Assembly: GCF_001043115.1 (NCBI RefSeq)
Contig: NZ_LFME01000022.1
Span: 1-64,000 of the forward strand
DNA: 64,000 bases
Source: Xanthomonas sp. NCPPB 1128
GTDB taxonomy: Bacteria > Pseudomonadota > Gammaproteobacteria > Xanthomonadales > Xanthomonadaceae
Reading direction: 5' to 3'
The translations under genes were made by a program, and so were the position numbers. How positions within the stretch are numbered: the stretch's first letter is position 1; every line of letters begins with the position of its first letter. Positions 1-8,785 of this stretch are shown in pieces. The notes beneath the pieces were generated by a model. The model was not told the origin of the DNA. It saw only the letters and a list, made by a program, of their open reading frames with translations, and did not search any database.

Positions 1-705
1 CTCCAGCGCCGCCTGCACCCGCCCGATCTCGCGCTGCCCGGGCAGGAACACCAGTACGTCGCCCGGATGCTGCTGCAGCGCGTGTTCGACCGCGCGCCGT
101 GCCTGCGCTTCCAGCGACTCCTCGCGCCGTGCGGGGAAGTGCGCGATCTCCACCGGGAAGCTGCGCCCGGCGCTGGACAGCCGCGGCGCGTCGAGGAACT
201 GGGCCAGGCGCTCGCCGTCCAGCGTCGCCGACATCACCACGATGCGCAGGTCCTCGCGCACCTGCGCCTGCACGTCCAGGGCCAGCGCCAGGCCCAGGTC
301 CGCGGCCAGGTGGCGCTCGTGGAACTCGTCGAACAGCAGCGCGCCGACGCCGTCGAGCATCGGGTCGTCCTGCAGCATGCGGGTCAGGATGCCTTCGGTG
401 ACGACCTCGATGCGGGTGCGCGCGGACACCTTGTTCTCGAAGCGGATCCGGTAGCCCACGGTCTCGCCCGGTGCTTCGCCGCGCTGCCGTGCCATGAACG
501 TGGCGGCGCTGCGCGCGGCGACCCGGCGCGGCTCCAGCATCACGATGCGCCGGCCCTGCAGCCAGGGCGCGTCGAGCAGCGCCGGCGGCACCTGGGTGGT
601 CTTGCCGGCCCCGGGCGGGGCTTCCAGCACCAGGCGCGGATGGGCGGCGAGGCTGTCGCGGAGTTGCGGCAGCAGCGGATCGATCGGAAACACGGCGGAC
701 GTCAT
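1..705 (-). CDS. hrpB: ATP-dependent helicase HrpB (N-terminal part, runs off the window)
   Basis: DExH-box superfamily 2 helicase of the HrpA/HrpB group; it has no relation to the type III secretion hrp genes. The 235 visible codons begin MTSAVFPIDPLLPQL and contain Walker A (APPGAGKTTQVP, about residue 33), the MLEPRRVAARS motif, DEFH as the DExH box (about residue 135) and the SAT motif (MSATLDGERL). The second RecA domain starts with VLVFLPGQREIG before the sequence stops at base 1. HrpB proteins are normally about 830 residues, so some 70% lies outside. The ATG at 705 is divergent from tatD at 802. The family call is secure; the physiological RNA substrate of HrpB is poorly defined in general. 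Confidence 0.93.
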   Translation of the reverse strand, partial: MTSAVFPIDPLLPQLRDSLAAHPRLVLEAPPGAGKTTQVPPALLDAPWLQGRRIVMLEPRRVAARSAATFMARQRGEAPGETVGYRIRFENKVSARTRIEVVTEGILTRMLQDDPMLDGVGALLFDEFHERHLAADLGLALALDVQAQVREDLRIVVMSATLDGERLAQFLDAPRLSSAGRSFPVEIAHFPARREESLEAQARRAVEHALQQHPGDVLVFLPGQREIGRVQAALE

Positions 706-762
706 CGGCCAAGGATACGGGGCCGCCGCGCCGCCGTGGAGCGGCGGCAGGCGCGCGGCCCG

Positions 763-768
763 TACAAT
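763..768 (+). promoter_or_regulatory. -10-like hexamer upstream of tatD
   Basis: TACAAT lies 33 bases before the tatD ATG in the 96-bp gap between the divergent hrpB and tatD genes. No convincing -35 element is visible in the very G+C-rich sequence before it, so this is a weak promoter call. Confidence 0.3.
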
Positions 769-801
769 TGGCCGCTTTCCGGCTGATTCCCGCGCAACCG
801 C

Positions 802-1599
802 ATGACTCTGATCGACATCGGCGCCAACCTCACCCACGAGTCTTTCGATCGCGACCGCGACGCGGTGCTGCAGCGCGCCCGCGCCGCCGGCGTCGCGCAA
901 CTGGTGGTCACCGGCGCCAGCCGCGAGCACTCGCCATTGGCGCTGCAGCTGGCGCAGCAGCACCCGGGCCTGCTGTACGCCACCGCCGGCGTGCATCCGC
1001 ACCACGCGCTGGAGTACACCGCCGAATGCGACGCCGAACTGCGCGCGCTGCAGGCGCATGCCGAAGTGGTGGCGGTGGGCGAGTGTGGCCTGGACTACTT
1101 CCGCGACTTCTCGCCGCGGCCTGCGCAGCACCGCGCCTTCGAGCGGCAACTGCAACTGGCGGTGGACACCGGCAAGCCGCTGTTCCTGCACCAGCGCGAC
1201 GCTCATGCCGACTTCATGGCGCTGATGCGCCAGTTCGACGGCAAGCTCGGACCGGCGGTCGTGCACTGCTTCACCGGCAGCCGCGAGGAACTGTTCGACT
1301 ACCTGGACCGCGACTGGTACATCGGCATCACCGGCTGGCTGTGCGACGAACGCCGCGGCGCGCACCTGCGCGAGCTGGTGAAGCATATTCCCGCCCAGCG
1401 GTTGATGATCGAGACCGATGCGCCGTACCTGCTGCCGCGCACGCTCAAGCCGACGCCGAAGGACCGCCGCAACGAGCCGGCGTTCCTGGCGCACATCGTC
1501 GAGGAGCTGGCGCGCGACCGTGGCGAGGACGTGGCGACGGTCGCCGCCGCCAGCACCGCTGCCGCGCGGACATTTTTCCGCTTGCCGATGCCGGCCTGA
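802..1599 (+). CDS. tatD: TatD family metal-dependent hydrolase / 3'-5' DNase
   Basis: The 265-residue length matches the family (about 260). It starts with the TatD signature MTLIDIGANLTH and carries the TIM-barrel metal-site motifs in order: GECGLDYFRD (about 93), LHQRDA (about 130), VHCFTG (about 153) and ETDAPYL (about 204). TatD proteins are magnesium-dependent cytoplasmic exonucleases linked to DNA repair and oxidative stress. Despite the name they are not required for Tat export. The gene is divergent from hrpB and appears monocistronic, since it is followed by a repeat-rich non-coding stretch. The ATG at 802 is the only start that keeps the conserved N-terminus. Confidence 0.95.
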   Translation: MTLIDIGANLTHESFDRDRDAVLQRARAAGVAQLVVTGASREHSPLALQLAQQHPGLLYATAGVHPHHALEYTAECDAELRALQAHAEVVAVGECGLDYFRDFSPRPAQHRAFERQLQLAVDTGKPLFLHQRDAHADFMALMRQFDGKLGPAVVHCFTGSREELFDYLDRDWYIGITGWLCDERRGAHLRELVKHIPAQRLMIETDAPYLLPRTLKPTPKDRRNEPAFLAHIVEELARDRGEDVATVAAASTAAARTFFRLPMPA

Positions 1600-1929
1600 G
1601 TGCGTCGATGCGGCGGGTTTCGTGATTGGGGGATTCGTGATTGGGGATTGGGGATTCGTAAAAGCATGCTTGGCTGTACGCTTTTTTTGTAGGAGCGGCT
1701 TCAGCCGCGACCGGTCTGATGGCCCGGCGACCATGCCGATACCTTATCGCGACCCTGCTGGCCGATGCGCCGTTGGAGATCCTGGACGGAGTGGGTCGGC
1801 ATTTTCTTGTGGGAGGGACTTCAGTCCCGACGCATGACGGTGTCAGTCGGCGTTTGGCTTCATTCGTCGCGGCTGAGCCGCTCCTACGTGGGCAACGTGC
1901 GTCGGCCTGCCCGGGCGGCACCCACCGCC
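1600..1929. repeat. Intergenic region with GGGATT-type tandem repeat and three REP-type elements
   Basis: This 330-bp gap between convergent genes contains no credible ORF. Bases 1621-1660 are a degenerate tandem of GATTGGGG/GGGATTCGT units. A REP-type hairpin GTAGGAGCGGCTTCAGCCGC occurs at 1689-1713. A variant GGGAGGGACTTCAGTCCCGA lies at 1809-1832, and an inverted shortened copy GTCGCGGCTGAGCCGCTCC at 1866-1888. The head of each unit can fold on itself (GCGGCTTCAGCCGC). Such elements are common in Xanthomonadaceae intergenic DNA, usually between convergent gene ends as here. Confidence 0.8.
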
Positions 1930-2433
1930 TCAATCGACCTGCGCATCCTCGCGCTTGGCCTCGGCCAGGGCCTCCGGTTCCAGTTCCTCGGCGCTGCGGT
2001 TGAGCTTGACGAACACGCCCCAGGCGATCAGCAGCATCGCTGCGCACAGGCCGACCGCGGCCGCGTAGGGCAGCTTGGCCGGGTCGTCGTGCATCAGTTC
2101 GAAGATCGACACCAGGGTCTCGATCGCCAGGGCGATGACGATGACCACGAAGAACCGCGACAGGTAGCGGCGCACGCGGGTCGGTCCGCTGACCTTGACA
2201 TCGCGCTGCACCTCTTCCTCGTAGATGGTCTGGCCCAGTTCCAGGGTCACCAGCGCCACGGTGAGCAGCCCGATTGCTTCCAGTACCACGTTGAAGCGGT
2301 CGCGCACCACCAGTTCGCCACCCGGCGTCAGGCCGTGCCACAGCTCCAGCACCGCCATGCAGACCAGCCCGGCTGCGCACAGCAGGAACAGCACGATGAT
2401 GAGGAAATGCCCGCCGCGGAACAGTTTTTCCAT
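1930..2433 (-). CDS. Conserved integral membrane protein, four predicted TM segments
   Basis: A 167-residue protein with hydrophobic segments at about 7-30, 53-75, 93-112 and 124-145. A conserved-looking polar loop, YEEEVQRDVKVSGPTRVRRYLSRF, joins TM2 and TM3, and the C-terminal tail is acidic. No enzymatic motif is visible and I cannot assign a function. It stands alone on the minus strand, with a REP-rich gap downstream and about 170 bp separating it from panE. It is very probably a real gene (clean topology, positive-inside pattern), but its role is unknown. Confidence 0.75.
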   Translation of the reverse strand: MEKLFRGGHFLIIVLFLLCAAGLVCMAVLELWHGLTPGGELVVRDRFNVVLEAIGLLTVALVTLELGQTIYEEEVQRDVKVSGPTRVRRYLSRFFVVIVIALAIETLVSIFELMHDDPAKLPYAAAVGLCAAMLLIAWGVFVKLNRSAEELEPEALAEAKREDAQVD

Positions 2434-2607
2434 GCGCGTGCCCGTCGCTGCCCCCTGTGTGGTGGGCGAGCATAGGCGCCAGGCGCGTCAGCGGCGCGCG
2501 AAGATGCGCAGGCGCTTGGGGCAGGGAGGCACCAATGTCTGTGGCGCGCACCGGTCCCTGTCAGGTGCGTGGGACGGGAGCACACGGCGCCGCCGGTGCG
2601 GCAGGTG

Positions 2608-3552
2608 TCAGCGCGCGGGCAGGCCGGCCTGGTACGCCTGCAGGTGGCAGTACGCGGCCATCAGCAGCGGCGCGGCGTGCCCGGCAGTGCGCGCGCGGGC
2701 GAGCATGTCGCCGACGATCTGCTGCGCTTCCACCTGCTGCCCGGCTTCCAGGTCGCGCAGCATCGACGCCTTCATCGGCGAGCCGGGCTGGGTCAGCAAT
2801 TGCAGCGCGCTGGCTTGCGCGGCCTCGGGGACCGGTTCGCCTGCGGCCGTCGCCACCGCCGTGCATTCGGCATACAGGCCACGCACCAGTGCCACGCCAT
2901 CGTCGCTGGCGACGATGCGCCCGATCGGCGCGCGCATCAGGCAGGTGGCCGCCGCCAGCGCGGTGAGGAAGGTGTACTTGATCCATTGTTCCTGCGCGAT
3001 CCGCGGCGCAGCCAGATGATCCACCTCGGCCTGCGTGCAGGCCTCGGCCAGGGCACGCACGCGCGCGCTGTCGACACCGTGCCCGTCGCGTTCGCCGAAG
3101 GTCAGCGAGGCCGGCTTGGCCAGGTGCTGGATTGCGCCATCGGCATCCAGCACGGCGCTGATGAAGCACAGCCCGCCGATCACCCGTTCCGCACCGAAGC
3201 GTGCATCCAGTGCCCGGTAGTGGCGCAGGCCGTTGAGGATCGGCAACACGCTGGTGCCGTCGTGCACGGCCGGCGCCACTGCCTCCAGTGCGCTGTCCAG
3301 GTCGTAGGCCTTGCAGCTCAGCAGCACCAGATCGAACGGCCGCGCCTGCGCGGCGCCGGGCAGGGTCTCGGCGGAGAGCGTGCTCACCGCGATTGCGGCA
3401 TCGCCGCGCGGACTGCGGATGCGCAACCCGTCGCGTTGCAGGCGCGCGGCACGCGCCGGCCGCACCAGGAAGCTGACATCGACGCCGGCCTGGGCCAGGC
3501 GTCCACCGAAGTAACCGCCGGTCGCGCCGGCACCGAGAATCAGGATACGCAT
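2608..3552 (-). CDS. panE: 2-dehydropantoate 2-reductase (ketopantoate reductase)
   Basis: The NADPH-dependent reduction of ketopantoate to pantoate is a step of pantothenate/CoA synthesis in the cytoplasm. The protein is 314 residues. A Rossmann motif GAGATGGYFGG starts at residue 7. The catalytic lysine region SCKAYDLD is at about 98, LPILNGLRH at about 125, and the C-terminal ApbA domain shows EQWIKYTFLTALAA. Many bacteria carry several PanE/ApbA paralogues that act on other 2-oxo acids, so substrate identity is inferred. The gene lies directly downstream of the Tad operon end, with 31 bp between, and could be read from the same transcript. Confidence 0.88.
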   Translation of the reverse strand: MRILILGAGATGGYFGGRLAQAGVDVSFLVRPARAARLQRDGLRIRSPRGDAAIAVSTLSAETLPGAAQARPFDLVLLSCKAYDLDSALEAVAPAVHDGTSVLPILNGLRHYRALDARFGAERVIGGLCFISAVLDADGAIQHLAKPASLTFGERDGHGVDSARVRALAEACTQAEVDHLAAPRIAQEQWIKYTFLTALAAATCLMRAPIGRIVASDDGVALVRGLYAECTAVATAAGEPVPEAAQASALQLLTQPGSPMKASMLRDLEAGQQVEAQQIVGDMLARARTAGHAAPLLMAAYCHLQAYQAGLPAR

Positions 3553-3583
3553 GAGACGTGGCTAGAAAGGGGGAACAGGCGGC

Positions 3584-4243
3584 TCAGTGCACCGGCCTGG
3601 AGGCTTCCGGTGTACGCAAGCCCTCCGGCGGGGTGACCACCTCGGAGGGAACAGCTTCGAAACTTACCGCATCCACACGCAAGCTGCGTTCTTCGCGACG
3701 GTTGCCGACCTTGCCGCGATAGCCGAGCAGCAGGCCGCTGCGGTCGAGCCAAAGCGTACCGGAGGTTGTGCCGTCAGGTCCTTGCGCGGCGTCGTAGCGC
3801 CACCCCGCCGCCAAACGCCCGGCAATGAACTCGCCGGGCGCTGGCGCGCAGCGTCCGCCGATCCTGGCACAAGGATCAGTAGGATCGTACCAATAGGGGC
3901 CGCTGGCGTCGGCGATCGGCAGGCGATAGTCGCCGGTTTGGCTGACGAGCCAGCCGCGGCCACGGGTCCCTGGGTTGATCAGATAGGCATCGGGTGCTTG
4001 TGCGCCGACGAAGTCGATACGGATGGCATCGCCACGCAGGCGTACTTCGATCTGGACGGCTTCACCTGCTTGTCTCGGACCCAGCGGGCCGACGCCATAG
4101 GCGCGCGCCTGCAAGCGCGCCTGCAGCGGCTCCGGTGCGGCGTCCTGTTCCTGCGCGGACGCGTCCGCCGTCTCCCCACGAGTGGCTGTAGCAGCGATCA
4201 GCACGCTGGCCAGCAGGCCCAAGATCGTCCGTTCAATGATCAA
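3584..4243 (-). CDS. Secreted protein of unknown function, last gene of the Tad operon
   Basis: I do not recognise the family. The likely start is the TTG at 4243, which overlaps the end of tadE by 11 bases and begins a signal peptide (LIIERTILGLLASVLIAATATRG). An ATG at 4288 in frame would add an unlikely 15-residue leader. The mature part is about 195 residues and rich in beta-prone sequence, with two cysteines in DPCARIGGRCAPAPGE that could form a disulfide. Its position at the end of a translationally coupled tad gene chain suggests a periplasmic pilus accessory. No homology supports that; it is inference from context. Confidence 0.7.
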   Translation of the reverse strand: MIIERTILGLLASVLIAATATRGETADASAQEQDAAPEPLQARLQARAYGVGPLGPRQAGEAVQIEVRLRGDAIRIDFVGAQAPDAYLINPGTRGRGWLVSQTGDYRLPIADASGPYWYDPTDPCARIGGRCAPAPGEFIAGRLAAGWRYDAAQGPDGTTSGTLWLDRSGLLLGYRGKVGNRREERSLRVDAVSFEAVPSEVVTPPEGLRTPEASRPVH

Positions 4244-4913
4244 GATTGCCGGCTTCGTAGATGGGCGACTGCATGCGTACCACAGCATAGGATTCGATAG
4301 GCAAGCGGCGGTGACCGCTGATCGGCTCCTCGAACAGCATCGAGGCAGGAGTATAGCTTTCACCGCCGCTGACCAGATCCGACAGGCCGACGATGACGCG
4401 GTCGACGAAAGGCACGATCAGCGGCATGTTGTAGGTGACCTTGATCTTGAGGATATTGGCATCCTGCACATTGACCTGGCTTCCGCCAACATTGGCGTTG
4501 CGGAACGCAAGGCTGTCATTGGGCAGCGCATAGCGGCCGTCGTACTGGCGTTCGCGGAACTCGTTGTAGGCGGCCCGGGTCGGCGCAATGACCTCGATCT
4601 TGGAAAACAACTGCACTTCCGTGTAACGGATCTTCTGCTTCGTCAGCATGACGTTGGCAGCGTCCGGCGATTGTGCGAATAGTGGCGTCAATCCGCCAGC
4701 CAACGCATCTGCCATGTCGTTCTTTCGGACACCGTTGACTGCGCCTGCCCGTGCCGCCTGAAAAGCGGCGTAGTCAAGCACGGTCTTGGTGCGGTAGATC
4801 AGTACGAACTGGAAGATCACCAGTACCAGAAAGAGGAAGGTCGGTACGACGACGCAGAACTCGATCAGGGATTGGCCGCGCTGCTGCCGCGGCGAATGTC
4901 GGAGTGCGGTCAC
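4233..4913 (-). CDS. tadE: TadE family minor pseudopilin
   Basis: TadE/TadF proteins are processed by the prepilin peptidase and are needed for Flp pilus assembly. The N-terminus has the processing-site pattern RGQSLIEF (G, four residues, then a glutamate) followed by a 22-residue hydrophobic helix (CVVVPTFLFLVLVIFQFVLIY) and the typical YAAFQAARAGAVNG segment. I chose the GTG at 4913, giving 226 residues, because it overlaps the upstream DUF192 stop as GTGA. A longer reading from 4973 would run through that gene. The C-terminal domain of about 180 residues is periplasmic. It follows tadB, tadC and the DUF192 gene on the same strand. Confidence 0.88.
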   Translation of the reverse strand: MTALRHSPRQQRGQSLIEFCVVVPTFLFLVLVIFQFVLIYRTKTVLDYAAFQAARAGAVNGVRKNDMADALAGGLTPLFAQSPDAANVMLTKQKIRYTEVQLFSKIEVIAPTRAAYNEFRERQYDGRYALPNDSLAFRNANVGGSQVNVQDANILKIKVTYNMPLIVPFVDRVIVGLSDLVSGGESYTPASMLFEEPISGHRRLPIESYAVVRMQSPIYEAGNLDH

Positions 4914-5305
4914 GAGCGTTCTCCTGCAGGAGCGACGATATCGGGCGCGATGGAGGATTCCGCCGGCCACCACGTTAGATGCTCACCACGAACAGGCCGC
5001 AGCGTCTGCAGCGTACCCGGCGCAAGCTCCAGGGTGGCGTGGGCGCGCAGGCACAAGGCACCACGCCAGGGGCGCAAGCGCTCGCGCCAGTCCAGGACGT
5101 TGCCATCGCGATCGAAGAACAGAAGATCGAGCGGGTACGTCATGGCCAAGGTATGCACGCTGTTGCAGGGCTCGATCAGCAGGCCTTCGCCTGGCTGCAG
5201 CGCTGCGCGCCCAAGCAGGCCGCGCAGCCGCAACCACCACGTGTCAGCGCGCCACACGCTGTGCAGCAGCACCTGTCCTTCGCGTCGGAGCGTGCCGCAC
5301 TTCAC
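4910..5305 (-). CDS. DUF192 family protein embedded in the Tad operon
   Basis: 131 residues, GTG start, overlapping the tadC stop (GTGA) and in turn overlapped by tadE. The DUF192 fold is indicated by ARTxWxRLRGLLGR-like WWLRLRGLLGRAAL, then LLIEPCNSVHTLAMTYPLDLLFFDRDG, with its conserved CNSVHT motif. The family is usually about 120-150 residues and its biochemical function is not established. Many members are exported, but this one shows no signal peptide. The tight coupling on both sides argues that it is a genuine component of the pilus operon and not a passenger. Confidence 0.85.
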   Translation of the reverse strand: MKCGTLRREGQVLLHSVWRADTWWLRLRGLLGRAALQPGEGLLIEPCNSVHTLAMTYPLDLLFFDRDGNVLDWRERLRPWRGALCLRAHATLELAPGTLQTLRPVRGEHLTWWPAESSIAPDIVAPAGERS

Positions 5306-6192
5306 AGGATCCCCTGTTGTTTCATCTGCAGGTAGATGAAGTACGCGAGCACCACGAAAATCAACGGAAAGAAGAACAGCACCAGCGGCAGCATCATCTT
5401 GACGGGCGCTTCCAGTGCTAGCTTCTCGGCACGCAGGAAGCGCTCTTCCCGGCGTTGCATGGCCTGCGAGCGCAGGGTTTCGCTAAGACTGGCGCCGACC
5501 CGGTCGGCCTGGATCAGGGCGCTGGTGAAGTTGGAGATCTGCGAGATATCCATGCGATCAGCCATGCGTCGCAGGGCTTCGGCGCGTGGCAGTCCGGCTC
5601 GCAGATCGCGCAGCATGCGCGAAAACTCCTGTGCCAACGGACCGGGCGGCCCCTTCTGCACCGATTGCTCGATCGCACCGGTGATGTTGAGGCCGGCTTC
5701 CACTGCCATGGTGATGAAATCCAGGAATGTGGGCAGGTCGCGTACCACATGTTTGCTGCGCTGCTTGCGCCGTTCGCCCAACCACAGCGTTGGGTACATC
5801 CACCCCAGCGGAATGCCGAACAGCAAGCACATGCAGAGCGCGCCGACGCTGAGCTTGCCGAGCAGCATCACCACCACGATGAAGACGACGCTGACCGTGC
5901 CGGCAGCGACGATGCGTGTCCCGTAGAGCTCTTCTGGAGTCAATACGAAATCCTGGCCAGCCGACTGCAGGCTGCGATGGGCACGCTCCAGTTGCGAGGA
6001 CTTGAGGCGCGGTCCGACCACATGCGTGGCGGCCGTGACCAGCGGCCACAGCATGCGCAGGACCGACGGCAGCGGATCCTGATAGTTGCGGTCGTCCTGC
6101 GGCACCGCCTGCAACATGCCGCGCAGCGCGAACAGTACCAGGCCGACGGCGGCCAAGGCCAACAGGGCGACCAGTACGAGCATCCAGTTCAT
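5302..6192 (-). CDS. tadC: Tad pilus inner-membrane platform protein TadC (GspF fold)
   Basis: 296 residues from the ATG at 6192, which overlaps the tadB stop as ATGA. After an N-terminal TM (MLVLVALLALAAVGLVLFAL) there are two TMs at about 110-150. The T2SF domain then follows with the signature FLDFITMAVEAGLNITGAIEQ and the FTSALIQADRVGASLSETLR motif. A C-terminal TM (MMLPLVLFFFPLIFVVLAYFIY) closes the protein. TadB and TadC form the polytopic platform that works with the TadA ATPase. The downstream DUF192 gene is translationally coupled to it. Confidence 0.9.
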   Translation of the reverse strand: MNWMLVLVALLALAAVGLVLFALRGMLQAVPQDDRNYQDPLPSVLRMLWPLVTAATHVVGPRLKSSQLERAHRSLQSAGQDFVLTPEELYGTRIVAAGTVSVVFIVVVMLLGKLSVGALCMCLLFGIPLGWMYPTLWLGERRKQRSKHVVRDLPTFLDFITMAVEAGLNITGAIEQSVQKGPPGPLAQEFSRMLRDLRAGLPRAEALRRMADRMDISQISNFTSALIQADRVGASLSETLRSQAMQRREERFLRAEKLALEAPVKMMLPLVLFFFPLIFVVLAYFIYLQMKQQGIL

Positions 6193-7040
6193 ATGTCGAT
6201 CGTCATGATCTTGCGGCACATGCGATAGCCCAGATACTCCAGCACGCACATCAGGGCAATGACGCACCAGCCGAGGAGGGTATGGAACATCGGGTTCATG
6301 GTTTCCGGGTAGAACAGCACCAAAAAGCCAACCAGACCCGCCGGCAGCATCGCCATCACGATGCCCTGCAACCGGCCTTGCGCGGTGAGTGCCTTGACCT
6401 TGCCTTCCATGATCAGCTTGCGGCGCAGGGTTTCCGCCAGCGTGGACAGACTTTCGGCGAGATTGCCGCCCACCTCGCGCGAGATGCTGACGGCGGCCAC
6501 GAACAGTTTCACGTCTGGAATGGGAACGCGGTTGGCGAAGTTTTCCAACGCCTCGTCGGTCCGCACGCCCATGTGCTGTTCACGCAGTACCAGCGCCAGC
6601 TCTTGCGCGAGTGGCGGCTGTCCGTCGTGTGCCAGCGCTTCCAGCGCAGGGTTGAAGCCGACACCGGCGCGCAGGCTACCGGACATCATCAGCAGGCTGT
6701 CCGGCAATTGTTGCTGGATCTGATCGAGGCGCCGCTGCTTGAGCCACAGATACACCTTGCGCGGAGCGATCGCCAACACGATCACGGCCACGACCGGCAG
6801 CAGCAAGTTGCCGCTGAGCAGCCACAACAACAGTGGAATCAGCAGCAGCACGACGCCGTTGGCGACGAAGAGCATCTGCGGATCGACGAACAGGAACATG
6901 TCCGCGAGGTTCAGGCGCGCCTGGTCGACGAAGCGCTCGTGGTAGCGCTGCATGAAGTTCGCGCTGGCCCGAACCAGCAGCAGTCCGGAGACCGTGACGC
7001 AACTGAAAGCCAGCAGCGCGACCAGCCAGATGTTATCCAT
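6189..7040 (-). CDS. tadB: Tad pilus inner-membrane platform protein TadB (GspF fold)
   Basis: 283 residues from the ATG at 7040, which overlaps the cpaF stop by eight bases (ATGGATAA). The topology is an N-terminal TM, a paired TM at about 70-110, a cytoplasmic T2SF domain (LPDSLLMMSGSLRAGVGFNPALEA, then FVAAVSISREVGGNLAESLSTLAETLR) and a C-terminal TM pair. It is paralogous to the TadC gene that follows. Family knowledge: the TadB/TadC heteromer is the inner-membrane platform of the type IVc pilus motor. A reading from 7265 exists in the same frame but would overlap cpaF by more than 200 bases and is rejected. Confidence 0.9.
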   Translation of the reverse strand: MDNIWLVALLAFSCVTVSGLLLVRASANFMQRYHERFVDQARLNLADMFLFVDPQMLFVANGVVLLLIPLLLWLLSGNLLLPVVAVIVLAIAPRKVYLWLKQRRLDQIQQQLPDSLLMMSGSLRAGVGFNPALEALAHDGQPPLAQELALVLREQHMGVRTDEALENFANRVPIPDVKLFVAAVSISREVGGNLAESLSTLAETLRRKLIMEGKVKALTAQGRLQGIVMAMLPAGLVGFLVLFYPETMNPMFHTLLGWCVIALMCVLEYLGYRMCRKIMTIDI

Positions 7041-8760
7041 TGCCCTGGCCGCCGTTGCGGAAGATCGACAGGTCGACCGACACGCCGCGCTCTGCCAGCT
7101 CCTCGTAGAACTCCGGCACTGCGCCGGTTGCGATGAACTCGCCGCTGACCTTGCCATCGCGGCCGCTGTTGGACCTGGCCTTGAACAGGAAAACATCCTG
7201 CAACTGGATCGTACCGCTCTCCACGCCGGTGATTTCGGTGATGTGGCTGACTTTGCGTGAACCACAGGGGAAACGTTTCTGATGCACGATCAGGTCGACA
7301 GCAGAGGAAATCTGCTCGCGGACCACGGTCATCGGAAGTTCCATGCCCGCCATCATCACCATGACTTCCAGGCGCGACAGCGCCTCGCGCGGATTGTTGG
7401 CATGCGCAGTGGTCAGAGAGCCCTCGTGACCGGTATTCATCGCCTGCAGCATGTCCAGCGCTTCGCCGCCGCGGCATTCGCCGACCACGATCCGGTCAGG
7501 GCGCATGCGCAGCGCATTGCGCACCAGGTCGCGAATAGAGATATGCCCTTTGCCCTCCATGTTCGGCGGCCGCGCTTCCAGCGCGACCAGGTTGGGCTGA
7601 ACCAGTTTCAGTTCCGCCGCATCCTCGATGGTCACGATGCGGTCGGTGTCGGGAATGAAGTTCGACAGGATGTTGAGCAGGGTGGTCTTGCCGGAGCCGG
7701 TGCCGCCGGTGACCACGATATTGCGCCGTTCGCGTACGGCCATGGTCAGGAATTCCAGCATCGGCGCGTTGAGCGAGCCGAAGTCGATCAGATCCTTGCC
7801 TTCCAGCTTGCGCTTGGCGAACTTTCGGATGCTGATGCTGGGTCCGCGCAGGGCGATCGGAGGAATGATCGCATTGACACGGGAGCCGTCCTTCAGGCGC
7901 GCGTCGACCATCGGTGAGCTTTCGTCGATACGCCGACCGAGCGGCGTGACGATGCGTTCGATTGCCGACAGCACGGCACGATCGCTGGTGAAGCAGACCG
8001 CGGACTGCTCGATGCGGCCAGCGCGTTCGATGAAGATCTGATCGTAGGCGTTGACCATGATTTCGGTCACCGTATTGTCTTCGATCAGGTCCTCCAGAGG
8101 CCCCAGTCCGATCGCTTCGTCCAGCACTTCCTTGGCCAAACGGCGGCGGTTGATGGTCTTGGGCAGATCGGCGAATTCCCGCTCCAGTACGTCGTCGATC
8201 AGACTGATGGTGGTGGCGCGCAAGGTGTCGTCGCCCATGCTGCGCACATCCAGGCGGCGCAGATCCATCTGCTTGACCAGCGCGGCATGCACCTTTGCGC
8301 GGTAGACCGCGATGTCCGGTGGCAGATCCTGTGGTCGCGCCAGCTGCCGCTGCTGCTCAGGCTCGGCGATCGACTGATTGGCCGCCGCAGCCACGTGCTC
8401 ACCGATCGGCGCCGCCGGCGCATTGAAGGCGCTGGCGTCCTGCCTCGGCGTCGGTGCCGACTCAGGTTCGTCGCCAACGACCTGCAGACGATAGTCGCCG
8501 ATCTGCACCAGGTCGCGGCTGCTCAGCGGGCCGCGACTGCCAGTAACCTTCTCGCCATTGACCAGGACGGACGCCCGGCCGCCGAGCGTCTCGATGAAGA
8601 TACCGTTGTCCTCTCGCTTCAACGCCGCGTGCTGCTGCGCGATGCTCCAGCCTTGCAGGACCACCAGATTGCCATCGCCGCGGCCGATGCCGCATTCGCG
8701 ATGCAGACAGCGGACGTGGCGCCGGTCGCGGTTGGGAGTGTCGATCAAGATGTTGAACAT
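7033..8760 (-). CDS. cpaF: Tad pilus assembly ATPase CpaF/TadA with N-terminal FHA domain
   Basis: 575 residues. The C-terminal 400 form a GspE/VirB11-type secretion ATPase with Walker [13 protein letters not shown] at about 350, the aspartate box region [12 protein letters not shown], the [20 protein letters not shown] segment, and the histidine box [13 protein letters not shown]. The N-terminal 95 residues look like an FHA domain: [23 protein letters not shown], then QQHAALKRE, and LVNGEKVTG near the end. FHA domains bind phosphothreonine, so motor control by a Ser/Thr kinase is an inference. The gene starts 25 bases after the secretin gene and is coupled to tadB. Confidence 0.93.
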   Translation of the reverse strand: MFNILIDTPNRDRRHVRCLHRECGIGRGDGNLVVLQGWSIAQQHAALKREDNGIFIETLGGRASVLVNGEKVTGSRGPLSSRDLVQIGDYRLQVVGDEPESAPTPRQDASAFNAPAAPIGEHVAAAANQSIAEPEQQRQLARPQDLPPDIAVYRAKVHAALVKQMDLRRLDVRSMGDDTLRATTISLIDDVLEREFADLPKTINRRRLAKEVLDEAIGLGPLEDLIEDNTVTEIMVNAYDQIFIERAGRIEQSAVCFTSDRAVLSAIERIVTPLGRRIDESSPMVDARLKDGSRVNAIIPPIALRGPSISIRKFAKRKLEGKDLIDFGSLNAPMLEFLTMAVRERRNIVVTGGTGSGKTTLLNILSNFIPDTDRIVTIEDAAELKLVQPNLVALEARPPNMEGKGHISIRDLVRNALRMRPDRIVVGECRGGEALDMLQAMNTGHEGSLTTAHANNPREALSRLEVMVMMAGMELPMTVVREQISSAVDLIVHQKRFPCGSRKVSHITEITGVESGTIQLQDVFLFKARSNSGRDGKVSGEFIATGAVPEFYEELAERGVSVDLSIFRNGGQGNG

Positions 8761-8785
8761 GGCGTCTGTCTACGAGTCGTGGCGA

